Shown here: positions 27,901 through 34,082 of the stretch, one piece after another
Layout: each line of letters opens with the position of its first letter
Position numbering within the stretch: position 1 is the stretch's first letter
Assembly (NCBI RefSeq): GCF_024722015.1
Contig: NZ_JANQBD010000028.1
Coordinates: 49,721 to 113,720 of the forward strand
DNA from: Paenibacillus radicis (ex Xue et al. 2023)
Lineage (GTDB): Bacteria > Bacillota > Bacilli > Paenibacillales > NBRC-103111
Length of the DNA stretch: 64,000 bases
Direction: 5' to 3'
Translations under genes and position numbers: made by a program
Notes under the pieces: generated by a model
What the model was told of the DNA's origin: nothing
The model's database searches: none
What the model saw: the letters and a program-made list of their open reading frames with translations, nothing else

Positions 27901-28279
27901 CACCTCTATCGAAAGTATGGACACCTTGGCACTTAGCGGTATTTTTGATGGAAGGCATTTCGCAATAGCTTCCAGCAAAATGAGCTCCGGTGGAATTGGA
28001 AACCTTACTGTAAGTATCACGATACAGCCGGTAAAAGATCATGCAGGGACCGAAGTCATTATATTCGAGCTTTTAAAGGGAACGGGCAATTCACAAGTGC
28101 CGGTACAACTGATAGCATCCCAGCAGGACATAGTCGGCAATACAGTGGTTAACCAATCATTCGATAACATTACAGGTTCTCTGACGGATTATACAGTGAA
28201 GGCGTATCTCTTCGATAACATTACCGGTACAACCGGCTCACAGCTGCTGAGTCAAATGGTTTCAATGAAGATTGAATAA
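18995..28279 (+). CDS. giant secreted repeat protein, 3,094 residues
   Basis: An exported protein with an unusually long signal peptide: about 32 polar residues, then KKKKAASVITSSAVLLGSIL and cleavage after AYA near residue 61. Residues about 62-640 hold five repeats of 110-120 residues marked by L-T-E-T-x-x-N-x-G-V-F-x-G-x-F. Residues about 642-2985 hold 20 beta-sandwich repeats of about 117 residues. These have the pattern P-x-V-x-x-I-x-A-x-N-G-D-G, GD-L-x-x-x-FDTPTNG, W-S-x-(D), LTITLG-GA-I, IAAGSGIKD and GSFG. A final domain of about 110 residues follows. I see no cysteine, SLH, LPxTG or other wall anchor. AGGAGG precedes the ATG by 11 bases. Probably an S-layer-like or adhesive fibre exported by SecA2. 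Confidence 0.92.
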   Translation: MSDKDQFVNDQEDMNQSRLKDIKQRRETSIDKKKKAASVITSSAVLLGSILPMMQTQTAYAATTGTLAVDKHFAAAGESVKITVTDAGTYFNKNAGSIETTQLAVVSNDDTGNPIYVTLTETTANSGIFETSLKLIDPAAIPSGPNEIKVAVGGTVTVLDPGVFGADLLSPALQIIERRDHVTGVFQTFDNSSQAPIGDVVYDGQVVRVELTDDDLNTDKASSQTKTVNLTLNAGTSGQTIALTENGLNSNVFIGTFKVGQDISPLNNAPIYIEYMDDKKADNFPGLITKRLVRKEFSSSTLTITPAKAAYNEAVTVTLTDNDLNLDANATEIAKVKVSSPDDTAGFDLTLTETGINSGVFSGTFTMQDATDAGLSKIKVTNANAAVVTYNDLRDGTGAVALLTQSTTRKDHVSGTVSVDKSVAAVGETITVTVDDADFKDNLALGETITVLVTSPINPTGVNLNLTEAADTGVFTGTFSIGTSSGGLIDAVNGATVAVTYTDAITANNSTNQPVTASLQRKDTMTGVVTIDRTNTGGQEIIEVTLNDTDLNTDALAMETAELHVYSASDPIGFNLTVTETDVNTGVFKGKFKPVRTATNGAAALPELFVSAYNVNMTVDYEDAKNVGGNPQTVTNSYANLRIPAISSITAAEDGVDIENGAGSGDTLTIVFDTATNKIITDSNVSTFVELPTGRTFGTAPTVSWTDSSTLVVTLDADAVLFKGDLVTIAAGAGLRDAANASAISSTSHLIDSGSFGTTTLAMTSAVPAYNNTTYRHDGKYFDVVFNAPTNKKNGDLAEFSNLSVNGATLGTGGSAVWQNSSTLRVTLGTNATVVVGKVITYDTTGENLTDYSGETAAPASIQQTITGSFGSQVPIVSSITADNTASDVGPHENDTVRIVFDIPTDKATPPLGAFGLSHGTWGNSTVSWTDDKTLEIKLGTTADVYATSDYQVTIDYSQLTLKNIGGEGAAIGSSTPMAIAPSFGQGTLPTAITAMTITTYDNTTYRQGGQSVDLTFNQPINKKSGTATLAKITLNNGHTIGTAAAGASAVWQANGKLRVTLGTDATIVQNDTITYDTTGEGIQDPSLESVALSGPLDTVIASSFGSKVPAINAGGGLAATGVDAANVAGGIAAEATDTITVYFDTPTNQAIGTANLGSTVSLSKAAGGTGSFGSTATVSWDNTGKEMTIHLAGTGIDVKKGDSVVIAANALKNVGSEGGIPQITAVIGGTFGFGVLPAIDSIVATNDTGNGGANQGDKVTVYFTAVTDKPSTTSILSNISLSAGHTFGTGATAAWSLDGQSLIITLGTGATIVVGDTITIGAGAAIKDVSGELASMSGSSTITGTFGQIVQPQLSNVFATNGDGTANIAAGDTLEFVFNVPVDHSTFDPTKILITDSTGAITRTNPFGASPTFHWLDPINGFDTRLQIVFGNNPTIQMTDKVNIAASNKIFDVTGTIEISPVSNQAIGISFGVAVAPNVTNVYAANGDGKPTVGAGDQLVVVFDTPTNGGSVDLTKFSINNGHILGDLLTLPTSSWSADKLRLTITLGAGATITTADKLTIGSESGIFDATNQAALPGTAALSIGGSFGVAVAPIVTNITATNGDGLPTVGVGDKLVLTLDSPSNGASVNLSALSFTGGHTLGTGATSAWSLDNLRLTITLGIGANIATTDTVTIAAGSGIKDEATGTKELVTQNSIIGGSFGTAVAPVITAINAINGDGKPTVGAGDQLQIIFDTPTNGGNIDWSKIIVGNSNNFGLTPTHSWSANNTHLTIVLGNNPTITTNDSISVLASSLIKDATNQVELVARNDIAITGSFGVAVAPIITNITALNGDGKPTVGPGDQLVLTLDSPSNGAVVDLTKLSFTGGHILGTSGVTQSWSSDKLRLTITLGTGTNMVTTDKVTIAAGSGIVDGASGTKEVAAISGISILGSFGVAVAPNVTSVYAANGDGNPTVGAGDQLVVVFDTPTNGGMADLTKFVLDNGHTLGTSSTSSWSTDKYRLTITLGANAVVTTMDKLTIGSGSGIFDATNQVAMSGTPALTIGGSFGVAVAPIVTKITALNGDGLPTVGAGDKLVLTLDSPSNGAVVDLTKLSFTGGHTLGTSGVLQSWSSDKLRLTITLGTGANIASTDTVTIAAGSGIKDEATSTKELVAQTSLIGGSFGIAVAPVIKAINAINGDGKPTVGAGDQLQIIFDTPTNGGNIDWSKVIVGNSHDLGTTPTFSWSANNTHLIIVLGNNPTITVSDKISVLAVSGISDATNQAPLAAQSNISITGDFGVATAPNVAAINAIDSDGTALVAPGDKLQIIFDTPVQLKNFTLNNILVDSATGKFGSNASYVLDQTNKTILTITLGGTGIGISNSSSISIVGGIYDAASGTQLLANGLSLPALKGSFGTAVAPEVVSAIAVDRNHLNTVAGDDIIITFNSPTNGKLPLSGTTNTKNLITVTGSTYSTIGDYATFQWSNNNRVLTVSLATYSGSVSGAVYANLQIGNILNLTNLGIKDATDTAPLNPASITLGGSFMPAILPKYNNALATSNKRDSAANILGTIELLFGTEMDKINPVDVSKIIVSNNHTLGAKAEAAWSSGTVLTITIYSDATVQTGDTIDLSKLNLMDSNHIAYLTGAAAIQTLTGTFGTIVEPVLSRIDIIDDGTAKVEGDKLIFRFSTAVNHTAFDYTKISVSNGHSLGALDSSKINWNSNNSELTITLGAGATIKDGDTVTIAAGSGIKDISGFKELATVSLIPMGTFGTTAAPAVISVNASNDGANPGAGEGDKITITFASNTNGVSGGILDVSSLSSILGANAVGKWLNPRTLEITLGKLGLNPILKDNGTITLDSLNITDVTMTVKVTGTYVIGGSFGQANIPKVFSIVASSADISKTTSAISKNDILTITFDMPTNQSGELLNAEAVNQFVKFGTTANPKVLGAAYNGKWSDNGKTLTITVTDVTGSTIQIGDSITVSGLKNALGTSIESMDTLALSGIFDGRHFAIASSKMSSGGIGNLTVSITIQPVKDHAGTEVIIFELLKGTGNSQVPVQLIASQQDIVGNTVVNQSFDNITGSLTDYTVKAYLFDNITGTTGSQLLSQMVSMKIE
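19178..20920 (+). repeat. five type-A protein repeats in the giant protein
   Basis: Each unit of about 110-120 residues has a first half rich in T-V-T-L-x-D-x-D-L-N and a second half ending L-T-E-T-x-x-N-x-G-V-F-x-G-x-F. Later units start after an RKD(H/T)-x-(S/T)G boundary. The units are diverged from each other. Such Asp-rich beta-sandwiches could bind calcium (inference). Confidence 0.75.
20921..27950 (+). repeat. 20 type-B protein repeats in the giant protein
   Basis: Units end in GSFG, GTFG or similar and average about 351 bp. Units 8-14, from about 23411 to 25820, are much more alike than the rest. They follow the order a-b-c-b-a-b-c, with matching units about 1,374-1,383 bp apart. Units 1-7 and 15-20 are diverged. 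I could not match the domain to a named family with certainty; it resembles SbsA-type bacterial Ig-like domains in layout. Confidence 0.8.
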
Positions 28280-28285
28280 TGGAGT

Positions 28286-28318
28286 GAGGATGATGGAGGG
28301 GATTCTTCCATCATCCTC
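28286..28318 (+). other. intercistronic hairpin between giant protein and SLH gene
   Basis: GAGGATGATGGA (28286-28297) pairs perfectly with TCCATCATCCTC (28307-28318) around a 9-base loop. No T run follows, so it is more likely an RNA stability or processing hairpin, or a leaky terminator, than a full stop. Confidence 0.6.
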
Positions 28319-28352
28319 AATTTCCAAATAAGAAGGGATGATCATTCAAGTG

Positions 28353-30035
28353 ATGAAAAAATCGCTTATACCCGGAGTCATTCTGGGACTACTAGCTGCA
28401 AGCCTAACTCCAATCGCACCAACTGCATTCATAGCTTCTGCCTATGCAGCAACTACACCAGTTACCATTTCCACCACCAATACATCTTATGTTGTTGGAA
28501 GCCAGCTGCATATTACAGGAAGCTCACCTGCGGGCAAAGACATTACGTTCAAAATGGTGGATAGCACCGGTTATGTTATTCATGTGGACGCGATATATGG
28601 CAAAGACAATAATGGACAATACAGCTTTGATTTTACATTACCCTCCAATAAAACGGGGACAATGACAATCATCGCAGGGTATGGAGGAGCGAGCGGGGAG
28701 TTTGCACTTAAGAATATAACCGTTAACAATCCGAGTTCAAATGAAACCGGAGGCAGCCGTGGTGGCGGCGGTGGCGGCGGAGTCTACATCCCCCCGACTA
28801 CAAGCCAACCAACAGATAATTCGGCCGGAACCGTAAATTTGACCGCTGCGATCAAAGAGTCATTATCGAATGGGGTTGTAACGGTAACCTTTGATTCTTC
28901 GAAGCTGACGGAGCTTATGTCATCTTCGGCTACCTCAGCATCGAAAGTGTTAGTACTGGATGTAAAAGAAACTGGTAATACAGTGAAAACGGAATTAACT
29001 ACGCAGGTGTTGAGTTTGCTTGCTTCTAAAAATGAGGATGTAGTGCTGCAAGTACAGACAAGTATTGGTGCATACAACCTACCTATCAAACAGCTGGATG
29101 TTGCCTCTATAGCTCGAGAGCAAGGCGTTTCGGCGAGCGATGTAAAGATTGCTATCTCAATGGATAAGCTCCAAGCTGACAAAGCTGCTGCTGTTAATTC
29201 AACGGCTTCAAAGCAAGGCTGGCAAGTATTGAGCGTGCCTGTGGACTTTACAGTTTCCATTGTTGCAAGTGACGGCACAAGCAAACCAATCAATTCCTTT
29301 ACCCGTTATGTAGAACGTTCGATCCCTGTGCAATCAACTGTTAATGCAAAAACTGCGACAGGAGTTATGTACAACGAGGCAAATGGTACTTTCAGTCCTG
29401 TGCCGACGTTATTTACTGGGGTGAATGCAACGTTATTCCGCAAAGGAAACAGTATTTATACCATTATTGACAATCCAAAAACATTTTCCGATATTAGCGG
29501 TCACTGGGCCAAGAATGATATCGAATTGCTGGCAAGCAAGCTTATTGTTAACGGTATAGAGAACGATAAGTTTGCTCCTGATAATAATATCACTCGAGCT
29601 GAATTTGCTGCGCTGCTCGTACGCTCATTGGCTGTAGAAGAAGTAAAGGCGACCGGCTTTACTGATGTTACCGCAGCGAATTGGTTTTCTGGCGCGGTAG
29701 GAGCTGCTAAAGCGGCCCAATTGATTGCCGGTTTTGAGGATGGAACCTTCCAACCTAATGCCAAGATTACACGTGAACAAATGGTAACCATGATTATAAG
29801 AGCATTCCAATTTGCCGGTAAAGAAGTATCATCGGATAGTACAGTTATCAATAAGTTTACGGATCGAGCCGATATTTCTGATTGGTCGAAGGATGCAGTT
29901 GCCAAATCAATCGCAGCCGGCGTTATTCAGGGGATGACAGATACGACATTTGCTCCGCATGAAAATGCTACTCGTGCTCAAGCAACCTTGATGCTAGAAA
30001 GAATGCTTCAATATTTGCAATTTATAAATAAATAG
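28353..30035 (+). CDS. SLH domain surface protein, likely partner of the giant protein
   Basis: A 560-residue exported protein. ATG 28353 (MKKSLIPG) is preferred because the earlier ATG at 28338 lies inside the ribosome binding site; GTG 28350 is also possible. Parts: signal peptide ending SAYA-ATT near residue 34; an Ig-like domain (about 37-130); a glycine-rich hinge (GGSRGGGGGGG); a module of about 210 residues also found in the propeller/SLH protein at 2260; and three SLH domains (FSDISGHWAKNDIELLASK, WFSGAVGAAKAAQLIAGFEDG, ISDWSKDAVAKSIAAGVIQG). It would anchor in the wall through SLH. Its position directly after a giant protein without an anchor suggests it tethers that protein. Confidence 0.9.
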   Translation: MKKSLIPGVILGLLAASLTPIAPTAFIASAYAATTPVTISTTNTSYVVGSQLHITGSSPAGKDITFKMVDSTGYVIHVDAIYGKDNNGQYSFDFTLPSNKTGTMTIIAGYGGASGEFALKNITVNNPSSNETGGSRGGGGGGGVYIPPTTSQPTDNSAGTVNLTAAIKESLSNGVVTVTFDSSKLTELMSSSATSASKVLVLDVKETGNTVKTELTTQVLSLLASKNEDVVLQVQTSIGAYNLPIKQLDVASIAREQGVSASDVKIAISMDKLQADKAAAVNSTASKQGWQVLSVPVDFTVSIVASDGTSKPINSFTRYVERSIPVQSTVNAKTATGVMYNEANGTFSPVPTLFTGVNATLFRKGNSIYTIIDNPKTFSDISGHWAKNDIELLASKLIVNGIENDKFAPDNNITRAEFAALLVRSLAVEEVKATGFTDVTAANWFSGAVGAAKAAQLIAGFEDGTFQPNAKITREQMVTMIIRAFQFAGKEVSSDSTVINKFTDRADISDWSKDAVAKSIAAGVIQGMTDTTFAPHENATRAQATLMLERMLQYLQFINK

Positions 30036-30044
30036 ATAACGAGG

Positions 30045-30093
30045 AAATAGGCTGGATCTTCGCGAAAATAGGGCGAAAGAATCCAGCCTATTT
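30045..30093 (+). terminator. terminator of the SecA2/surface-protein locus
   Basis: A 13-bp perfect stem (30045-30057 with 30081-30093; arms AAATAGGCTGGAT and ATCCAGCCTATTT) encloses a smaller CTTCGC/GCGAAAG pairing. Confidence 0.8.
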
Positions 30094-30173
30094 AATACTT
30101 GCATGATAGTACCGATGAGTTATACATATTAGGAAATTGGTTATAATAATACGTTTTTGGGCAGAGGTGTTAA

Positions 30174-32705
30174 ATGTCGATTCTCGGTACAAAGTTGCAT
30201 ATTCCTCATACAAGAAATGAATTACTTATTGAACGTCCTTTACTCATTAAGTCTCTTAATGAGGGATTAAAAGCCAAGCTGACCGTTCTGACGGCTCCGG
30301 CAGGTTATGGCAAAACAACAGCTTTGGTCGAGTGGGTGCAGCAATGCGGATGTCCTGCCGTATGGGTTTCCTTGGATCGCCATGATAACGATCTTGTTCA
30401 ATTTTGGAGCTATGTGCTTGCAGCTGTCGAGCGTGTATATTCAAATTTAAGCGGCAAGCTGGCTTCGCATTTGGATGGGCTGATCTCAGGGGTGTTTGGG
30501 CCTTTCCTGGTGGAGCTTCAGAATGGATTTGCCCATATTTCCGACGATATGGTACTTATCCTTGATGATTTCCATCTGATCGAGCTTGCCTCTATTCATA
30601 CCTCACTGGAGTATTTGCTTGAGCATTTGCCCTCAAATATCCATCTTTATATAGCGAGTCGTTCTGAGCTTCCTTTTCCTGTAGCAAGATTGCGGGCCAA
30701 AGGCGAGCTTAAAAAAATTGCCGTTCAGAATTTGAAATTTCGATTGGATGAGGGTGCGCGCTACCTTCATAATTGTATGGGGCTGTTGTTGTCCGAGGAA
30801 GAGATATTCGAGCTCGTTCGTTGCACGGAAGGCTGGATCAGCGGACTGCATCTGGCAGCGCTTTCTGTGAAAAGCAGTGAAGATCCCTCGATGATTATTA
30901 AAGAATTTAGCGGGCGGCATCGGGATATTTCCACTTATCTGCTAGAAGAGCTCTTTGAGCAGCAGCCCGAAGAGATCCAAAGCTTTTTATTAACTACCTC
31001 AATATTGAACCGGATGAATCATTCATTATGTGAAACGGTTACAGGTTTGGGAAATGGTCAGGAACGATTGGACAGGATGGAGAGACTGCAATTGTTCGTC
31101 ATTCCTTTGGATGAGCGGAGGGAGTGGTATCGATATCACCATTTATTTGCTGATTTCTTGCAGCAGCAGCTGCGTCACAAGTTTCCGGAGCGGTGGGCAG
31201 AGGTACACGCGAATGCGGCCAGGTGGCTGAAAGAGAACGGGTTAATGGAAGAGGCTGTAGAGCACTATCTTGCGGGCCATCATTACGATGAAGCCGCATC
31301 CTTGATTGAGAGGAGCTTATTTGATCTTCGATTGAAGAGGGCGCTGCTGCTCCGATGGGTAAATATGCTGCCTGAGGCTCACCTGGAGATGATGCCCGGT
31401 ATTCAATGCTTCAATATTAAAATATTGGCGGATACAGGGGAGTTGGACTTGGCTGAAGCCAAGCTGCTAGCGCTGCAAAATAAGTTAACTGACCCTGTGT
31501 GGCAACCGTGGGCGGATTCCCTTTTGCTTATAACAAGTGAAATTGCTATGTATCATAAAGATATCAAGCGAGCATCGGAATGTCTTGAGGAGTTCGAGCG
31601 TCGTGCGCCCAATGGCAGCTATTTGCAAATGATTTCAGGCAATACGTTCCAAGACACCGACTATGAAACTCTGTTAGCTTTTATTGAAGATCTTCATGAA
31701 GGGGCTACTTATTTTCTGAAGTGGATCAAGGTGTGGGAGCAAAAGAAACATTATCCATTCGTCGGGTACTTCTATCGAGCATATGGTGAGGTGATGTATG
31801 AGTGGAACCGGTTGGAGGAAGCAGAAATATATGTAGAGCGGGTACTTAAGCAAAAGCAGATGGAGCCCTACGGACGAATATTGGTTCAGGCTTCCATTAC
31901 CGCAGCAAGGATTAGCCGTGCTAAAGGCAATACGATCAGAGCGTTCGAGCTGTTAGAACAAGCGAAGCTCAGGATTAACTCACCGGATAAGCAGGCTTTT
32001 ATGATGATGCTGGATTCAGAAAAGGCTTCACTATCGCTACTGGAAGGATTTACAAATAATACTTTGGCTTGGATGCATACCTGCGGATTGAAGAGCACGG
32101 ATCCTATACCAATGAATCAAATCAGTATGTATATTCATTTGAGTAAGGCACTCGCGGCAAACAGTCAGGGTTCTGAAGCTTTGGGGCTGCTCGACCGGCT
32201 GTACCGCTTAGTGGATGGAGAGCGGCTTCATGATAAAATCCGGGTGCTGATCGTACAAAGCGTAGTGCTTTACAAACAGGGGGATACGCCAGCTTCGCTG
32301 TTGAAGCTGGAGGCAGCTCTGCTTCTGGCAGAGCCACAAGGATATCTGCGCAGCTTTATTGACGAGGGGGCGGTGATTGCCAAGCTGCTATCTCAATACT
32401 TGCATATGCGGCAGCATAGCTTTATCCGTAATTCGACTACGGTATCGCTTATTTATATTAAGAGGCTGCTGCAAATGGTAAATATTCATGCAGATGATAC
32501 AATGATGCCCATGGTTCTATTGACTGAGCAGGAAACGAGAATTTTGAAAATGGTTGAGCAAGGATGGGTAAATAAGCAAATGGCTGAGCTGCTTAATGTG
32601 AAACCTAATACAATCAAGATGCATATGAAAAATATTTATAAAAAGCTTGACGTCAACAGCAGATTACAGGTGCTGCAGCGGGCTAGAGAGCTGAAGGTTC
32701 TGTAG
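30174..32705 (+). CDS. MalT-like LuxR family transcriptional activator
   Basis: An 843-residue STAND-type regulator. The N-terminus (LHIPHTRNELLIERPLL) is typical of MalT-like proteins. Walker A is APAGYGKT (41-48), and ILDDFHLI is Walker B. A long helical TPR-like region spans about 400-760. The C-terminus carries a LuxR helix-turn-helix: LTEQETRILKMVEQGWVNKQ, then NTIKMHMKNIYKKLDV. MalT-type proteins bind an inducer and ATP, then oligomerise to activate promoters. The target is unknown; the surface-protein genes just upstream are the nearest candidates (inference). A strong terminator follows. Confidence 0.88.
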   Translation: MSILGTKLHIPHTRNELLIERPLLIKSLNEGLKAKLTVLTAPAGYGKTTALVEWVQQCGCPAVWVSLDRHDNDLVQFWSYVLAAVERVYSNLSGKLASHLDGLISGVFGPFLVELQNGFAHISDDMVLILDDFHLIELASIHTSLEYLLEHLPSNIHLYIASRSELPFPVARLRAKGELKKIAVQNLKFRLDEGARYLHNCMGLLLSEEEIFELVRCTEGWISGLHLAALSVKSSEDPSMIIKEFSGRHRDISTYLLEELFEQQPEEIQSFLLTTSILNRMNHSLCETVTGLGNGQERLDRMERLQLFVIPLDERREWYRYHHLFADFLQQQLRHKFPERWAEVHANAARWLKENGLMEEAVEHYLAGHHYDEAASLIERSLFDLRLKRALLLRWVNMLPEAHLEMMPGIQCFNIKILADTGELDLAEAKLLALQNKLTDPVWQPWADSLLLITSEIAMYHKDIKRASECLEEFERRAPNGSYLQMISGNTFQDTDYETLLAFIEDLHEGATYFLKWIKVWEQKKHYPFVGYFYRAYGEVMYEWNRLEEAEIYVERVLKQKQMEPYGRILVQASITAARISRAKGNTIRAFELLEQAKLRINSPDKQAFMMMLDSEKASLSLLEGFTNNTLAWMHTCGLKSTDPIPMNQISMYIHLSKALAANSQGSEALGLLDRLYRLVDGERLHDKIRVLIVQSVVLYKQGDTPASLLKLEAALLLAEPQGYLRSFIDEGAVIAKLLSQYLHMRQHSFIRNSTTVSLIYIKRLLQMVNIHADDTMMPMVLLTEQETRILKMVEQGWVNKQMAELLNVKPNTIKMHMKNIYKKLDVNSRLQVLQRARELKVL

Positions 32706-32749
32706 CAGCCAAGAATAAGCTTATTGTAGTGTGTTGATCCGTCTGCCAC

Positions 32750-32780
32750 AAAGACCGTCACGAGTTTCGTGACGGTCTTT
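32750..32780 (+). terminator. terminator of the MalT-like gene
   Basis: AAAGACCGTCACGA and TCGTGACGGTCTTT form a perfect 14-bp stem with loop GTT. Symmetric, so it may also stop the 57-residue gene from the other side. Confidence 0.9.
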
Positions 32781-32842
32781 GCATTTGTACCCACTCTATT
32801 CGTAGGTCGAGCCTGAGAAGGAAGTATCCTTAGCTTTCCAGC

Positions 32843-33016
32843 TTACTGGAGCCTATAATCGTCAATCTTGGCATCGTCTTCCCACACTTCCAGAAAGAGC
32901 GCATCACATTCATCAAAGTCTGAGGGCGTTAATGCCAGCACCTTTTCTTCCTCTGTACTGACAAAAACATTGTCCATCTGTTCTCCCCTAAGTGCTATTA
33001 CGACATATATTTTCAT
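32843..33016 (-). CDS. 57-residue acidic small protein
   Basis: A short gene with a clear ribosome binding site: GGAGG 9 bases before ATG 33016. The product starts MKIYVVIALRGEQMDNVFVS and ends DDAKIDDYRLQ. It has a beta-strand-like start and a very acidic second half (SDFDECDALFLEVWEDDAKID). No signal or membrane segment. I do not recognise a family. It lies between the MalT-like gene and the XRE/deformylase pair, and ends next to the shared terminator. Confidence 0.6.
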   Translation of the reverse strand: MKIYVVIALRGEQMDNVFVSTEEEKVLALTPSDFDECDALFLEVWEDDAKIDDYRLQ

Positions 33017-33172
33017 ATTCAAGATCCTCCAATAAGAGTTATATCAGCGAATTATAGCATAAAATGATAAACGGTGACATGTATGCCCAAGACTTCATTA
33101 TCGTTTGTCACCACCAATTGAGTCGATTCAGCTTCTATGATATATTTGGTATTAACTAATAAATTAAGGAAA

Positions 33173-33191
33173 TACCTAATAAAATTAGGTA
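33173..33191. promoter_or_regulatory. operator-like inverted repeat upstream of the XRE gene
   Basis: TACCTAAT (33173-33180) and ATTAGGTA (33184-33191) are perfect arms around AAA. A direct repeat GGTATTAACTAATA / GGTAATAACTAATA flanks it (from about 33149 and 33188). It lies 37 bp ahead of the XRE start and is a natural autoregulation site. Confidence 0.55.
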
Positions 33192-33227
33192 ATAACTAAT
33201 ATTTTTTGAGGTAAGGAGTTGTGAAAA

Positions 33228-33470
33228 TTGCTTGAATGGATGTTAAGAAAAGTGATGGCGGAGAGAGGAATATGGTCAGGCGCGGCTCTGGCTCGTCTAC
33301 TTAAGGAAAGGGCCGATTATAGACTATCCGCTCCATCAATTAGCGCATTGTTAACCAGCCAGCCGAAGCAGATGAAGGCAGATACATTGGATGCATTATG
33401 TACAGCATTAAATTGTTCTCCAGGCGAGCTATGGGTATACACATCACCGAAGGAAGCGGAGGGTGCATAA
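33228..33470 (+). CDS. XRE/Cro-type DNA-binding protein
   Basis: An 80-residue helix-turn-helix protein of the short Cro/YozG-like type. TTG 33228 is used because AAGGAG lies 9 bases upstream. The HTH is in ALARLLKERADYRLSAPSISALL, and the last part (KADTLDALCTALNCSPGELW) is a signature of this family. It ends 2 bp before a peptide deformylase start, so the two are almost certainly co-translated. It may control the pair through the inverted repeat upstream. Confidence 0.82.
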   Translation: MLEWMLRKVMAERGIWSGAALARLLKERADYRLSAPSISALLTSQPKQMKADTLDALCTALNCSPGELWVYTSPKEAEGA

Positions 33471-33472
33471 CT

Positions 33473-33985
33473 ATGAGTGTCAAAGATATCGTTCCGTTTG
33501 GTGAGCCGATATTACGTAAAACGGCTAAGCCCGTTGATGTCATTACTTCGAAGACAATCAAACTGCTGGAGGATATGACCGAAACGTTGTACGCGACAGA
33601 CGGACGTGCCGGACTTGCAGCGCCTCAAGTTGGAATCCTTAGAAGAATTATCGTTATGGATTGTGGTGATGGTTTAATTGAGTTAATTAATCCTCAGATT
33701 ATTGCAGCTAGCGGGGAGCAGCTCGGACCTGAGGCTTGCTTGTCCTATCCGGGGTATTATGGGAATGTGATGAGGGCCGACTACGTCAAAATAACAAGCC
33801 TTAATAGACAAGGCGAGTCCTTTGAGATGGAGGGGAACGGATTTCTTGCAAGATGTATCCAGCATGAAATCGACCATTTAAACGGCGTACTGTTTATCGA
33901 TCATGCTCAAGATCAATGGCTCTATCACGAGAAGACGAAACACAAGATCAGCTTGCTAGACGTAATTAAATTGACAAACCAGTGA
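33473..33985 (+). CDS. def: peptide deformylase
   Basis: A 170-residue peptide deformylase, which removes the N-formyl group from new proteins with a metal ion. All three motifs are present: GLAAPQVG (about 47-54), EACLS in place of EGCLS (87-91), and HEIDH (131-135). ATG 33473 has GGAGGG 9 bases upstream; the longer frame would run back into the XRE gene. The pairing with an XRE regulator, away from fmt, suggests a second, regulated copy rather than the housekeeping gene (inference). Confidence 0.92.
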   Translation: MSVKDIVPFGEPILRKTAKPVDVITSKTIKLLEDMTETLYATDGRAGLAAPQVGILRRIIVMDCGDGLIELINPQIIAASGEQLGPEACLSYPGYYGNVMRADYVKITSLNRQGESFEMEGNGFLARCIQHEIDHLNGVLFIDHAQDQWLYHEKTKHKISLLDVIKLTNQ

Positions 33986-34082
33986 ATTTGGATAGTCAGT
34001 TAATTCAGCAACATTCCTAAGTGCAACCTTTTCTTTCCAGCCGCGTCTAATAACATGGCATGACAAAGGAGGTTACATTTCA

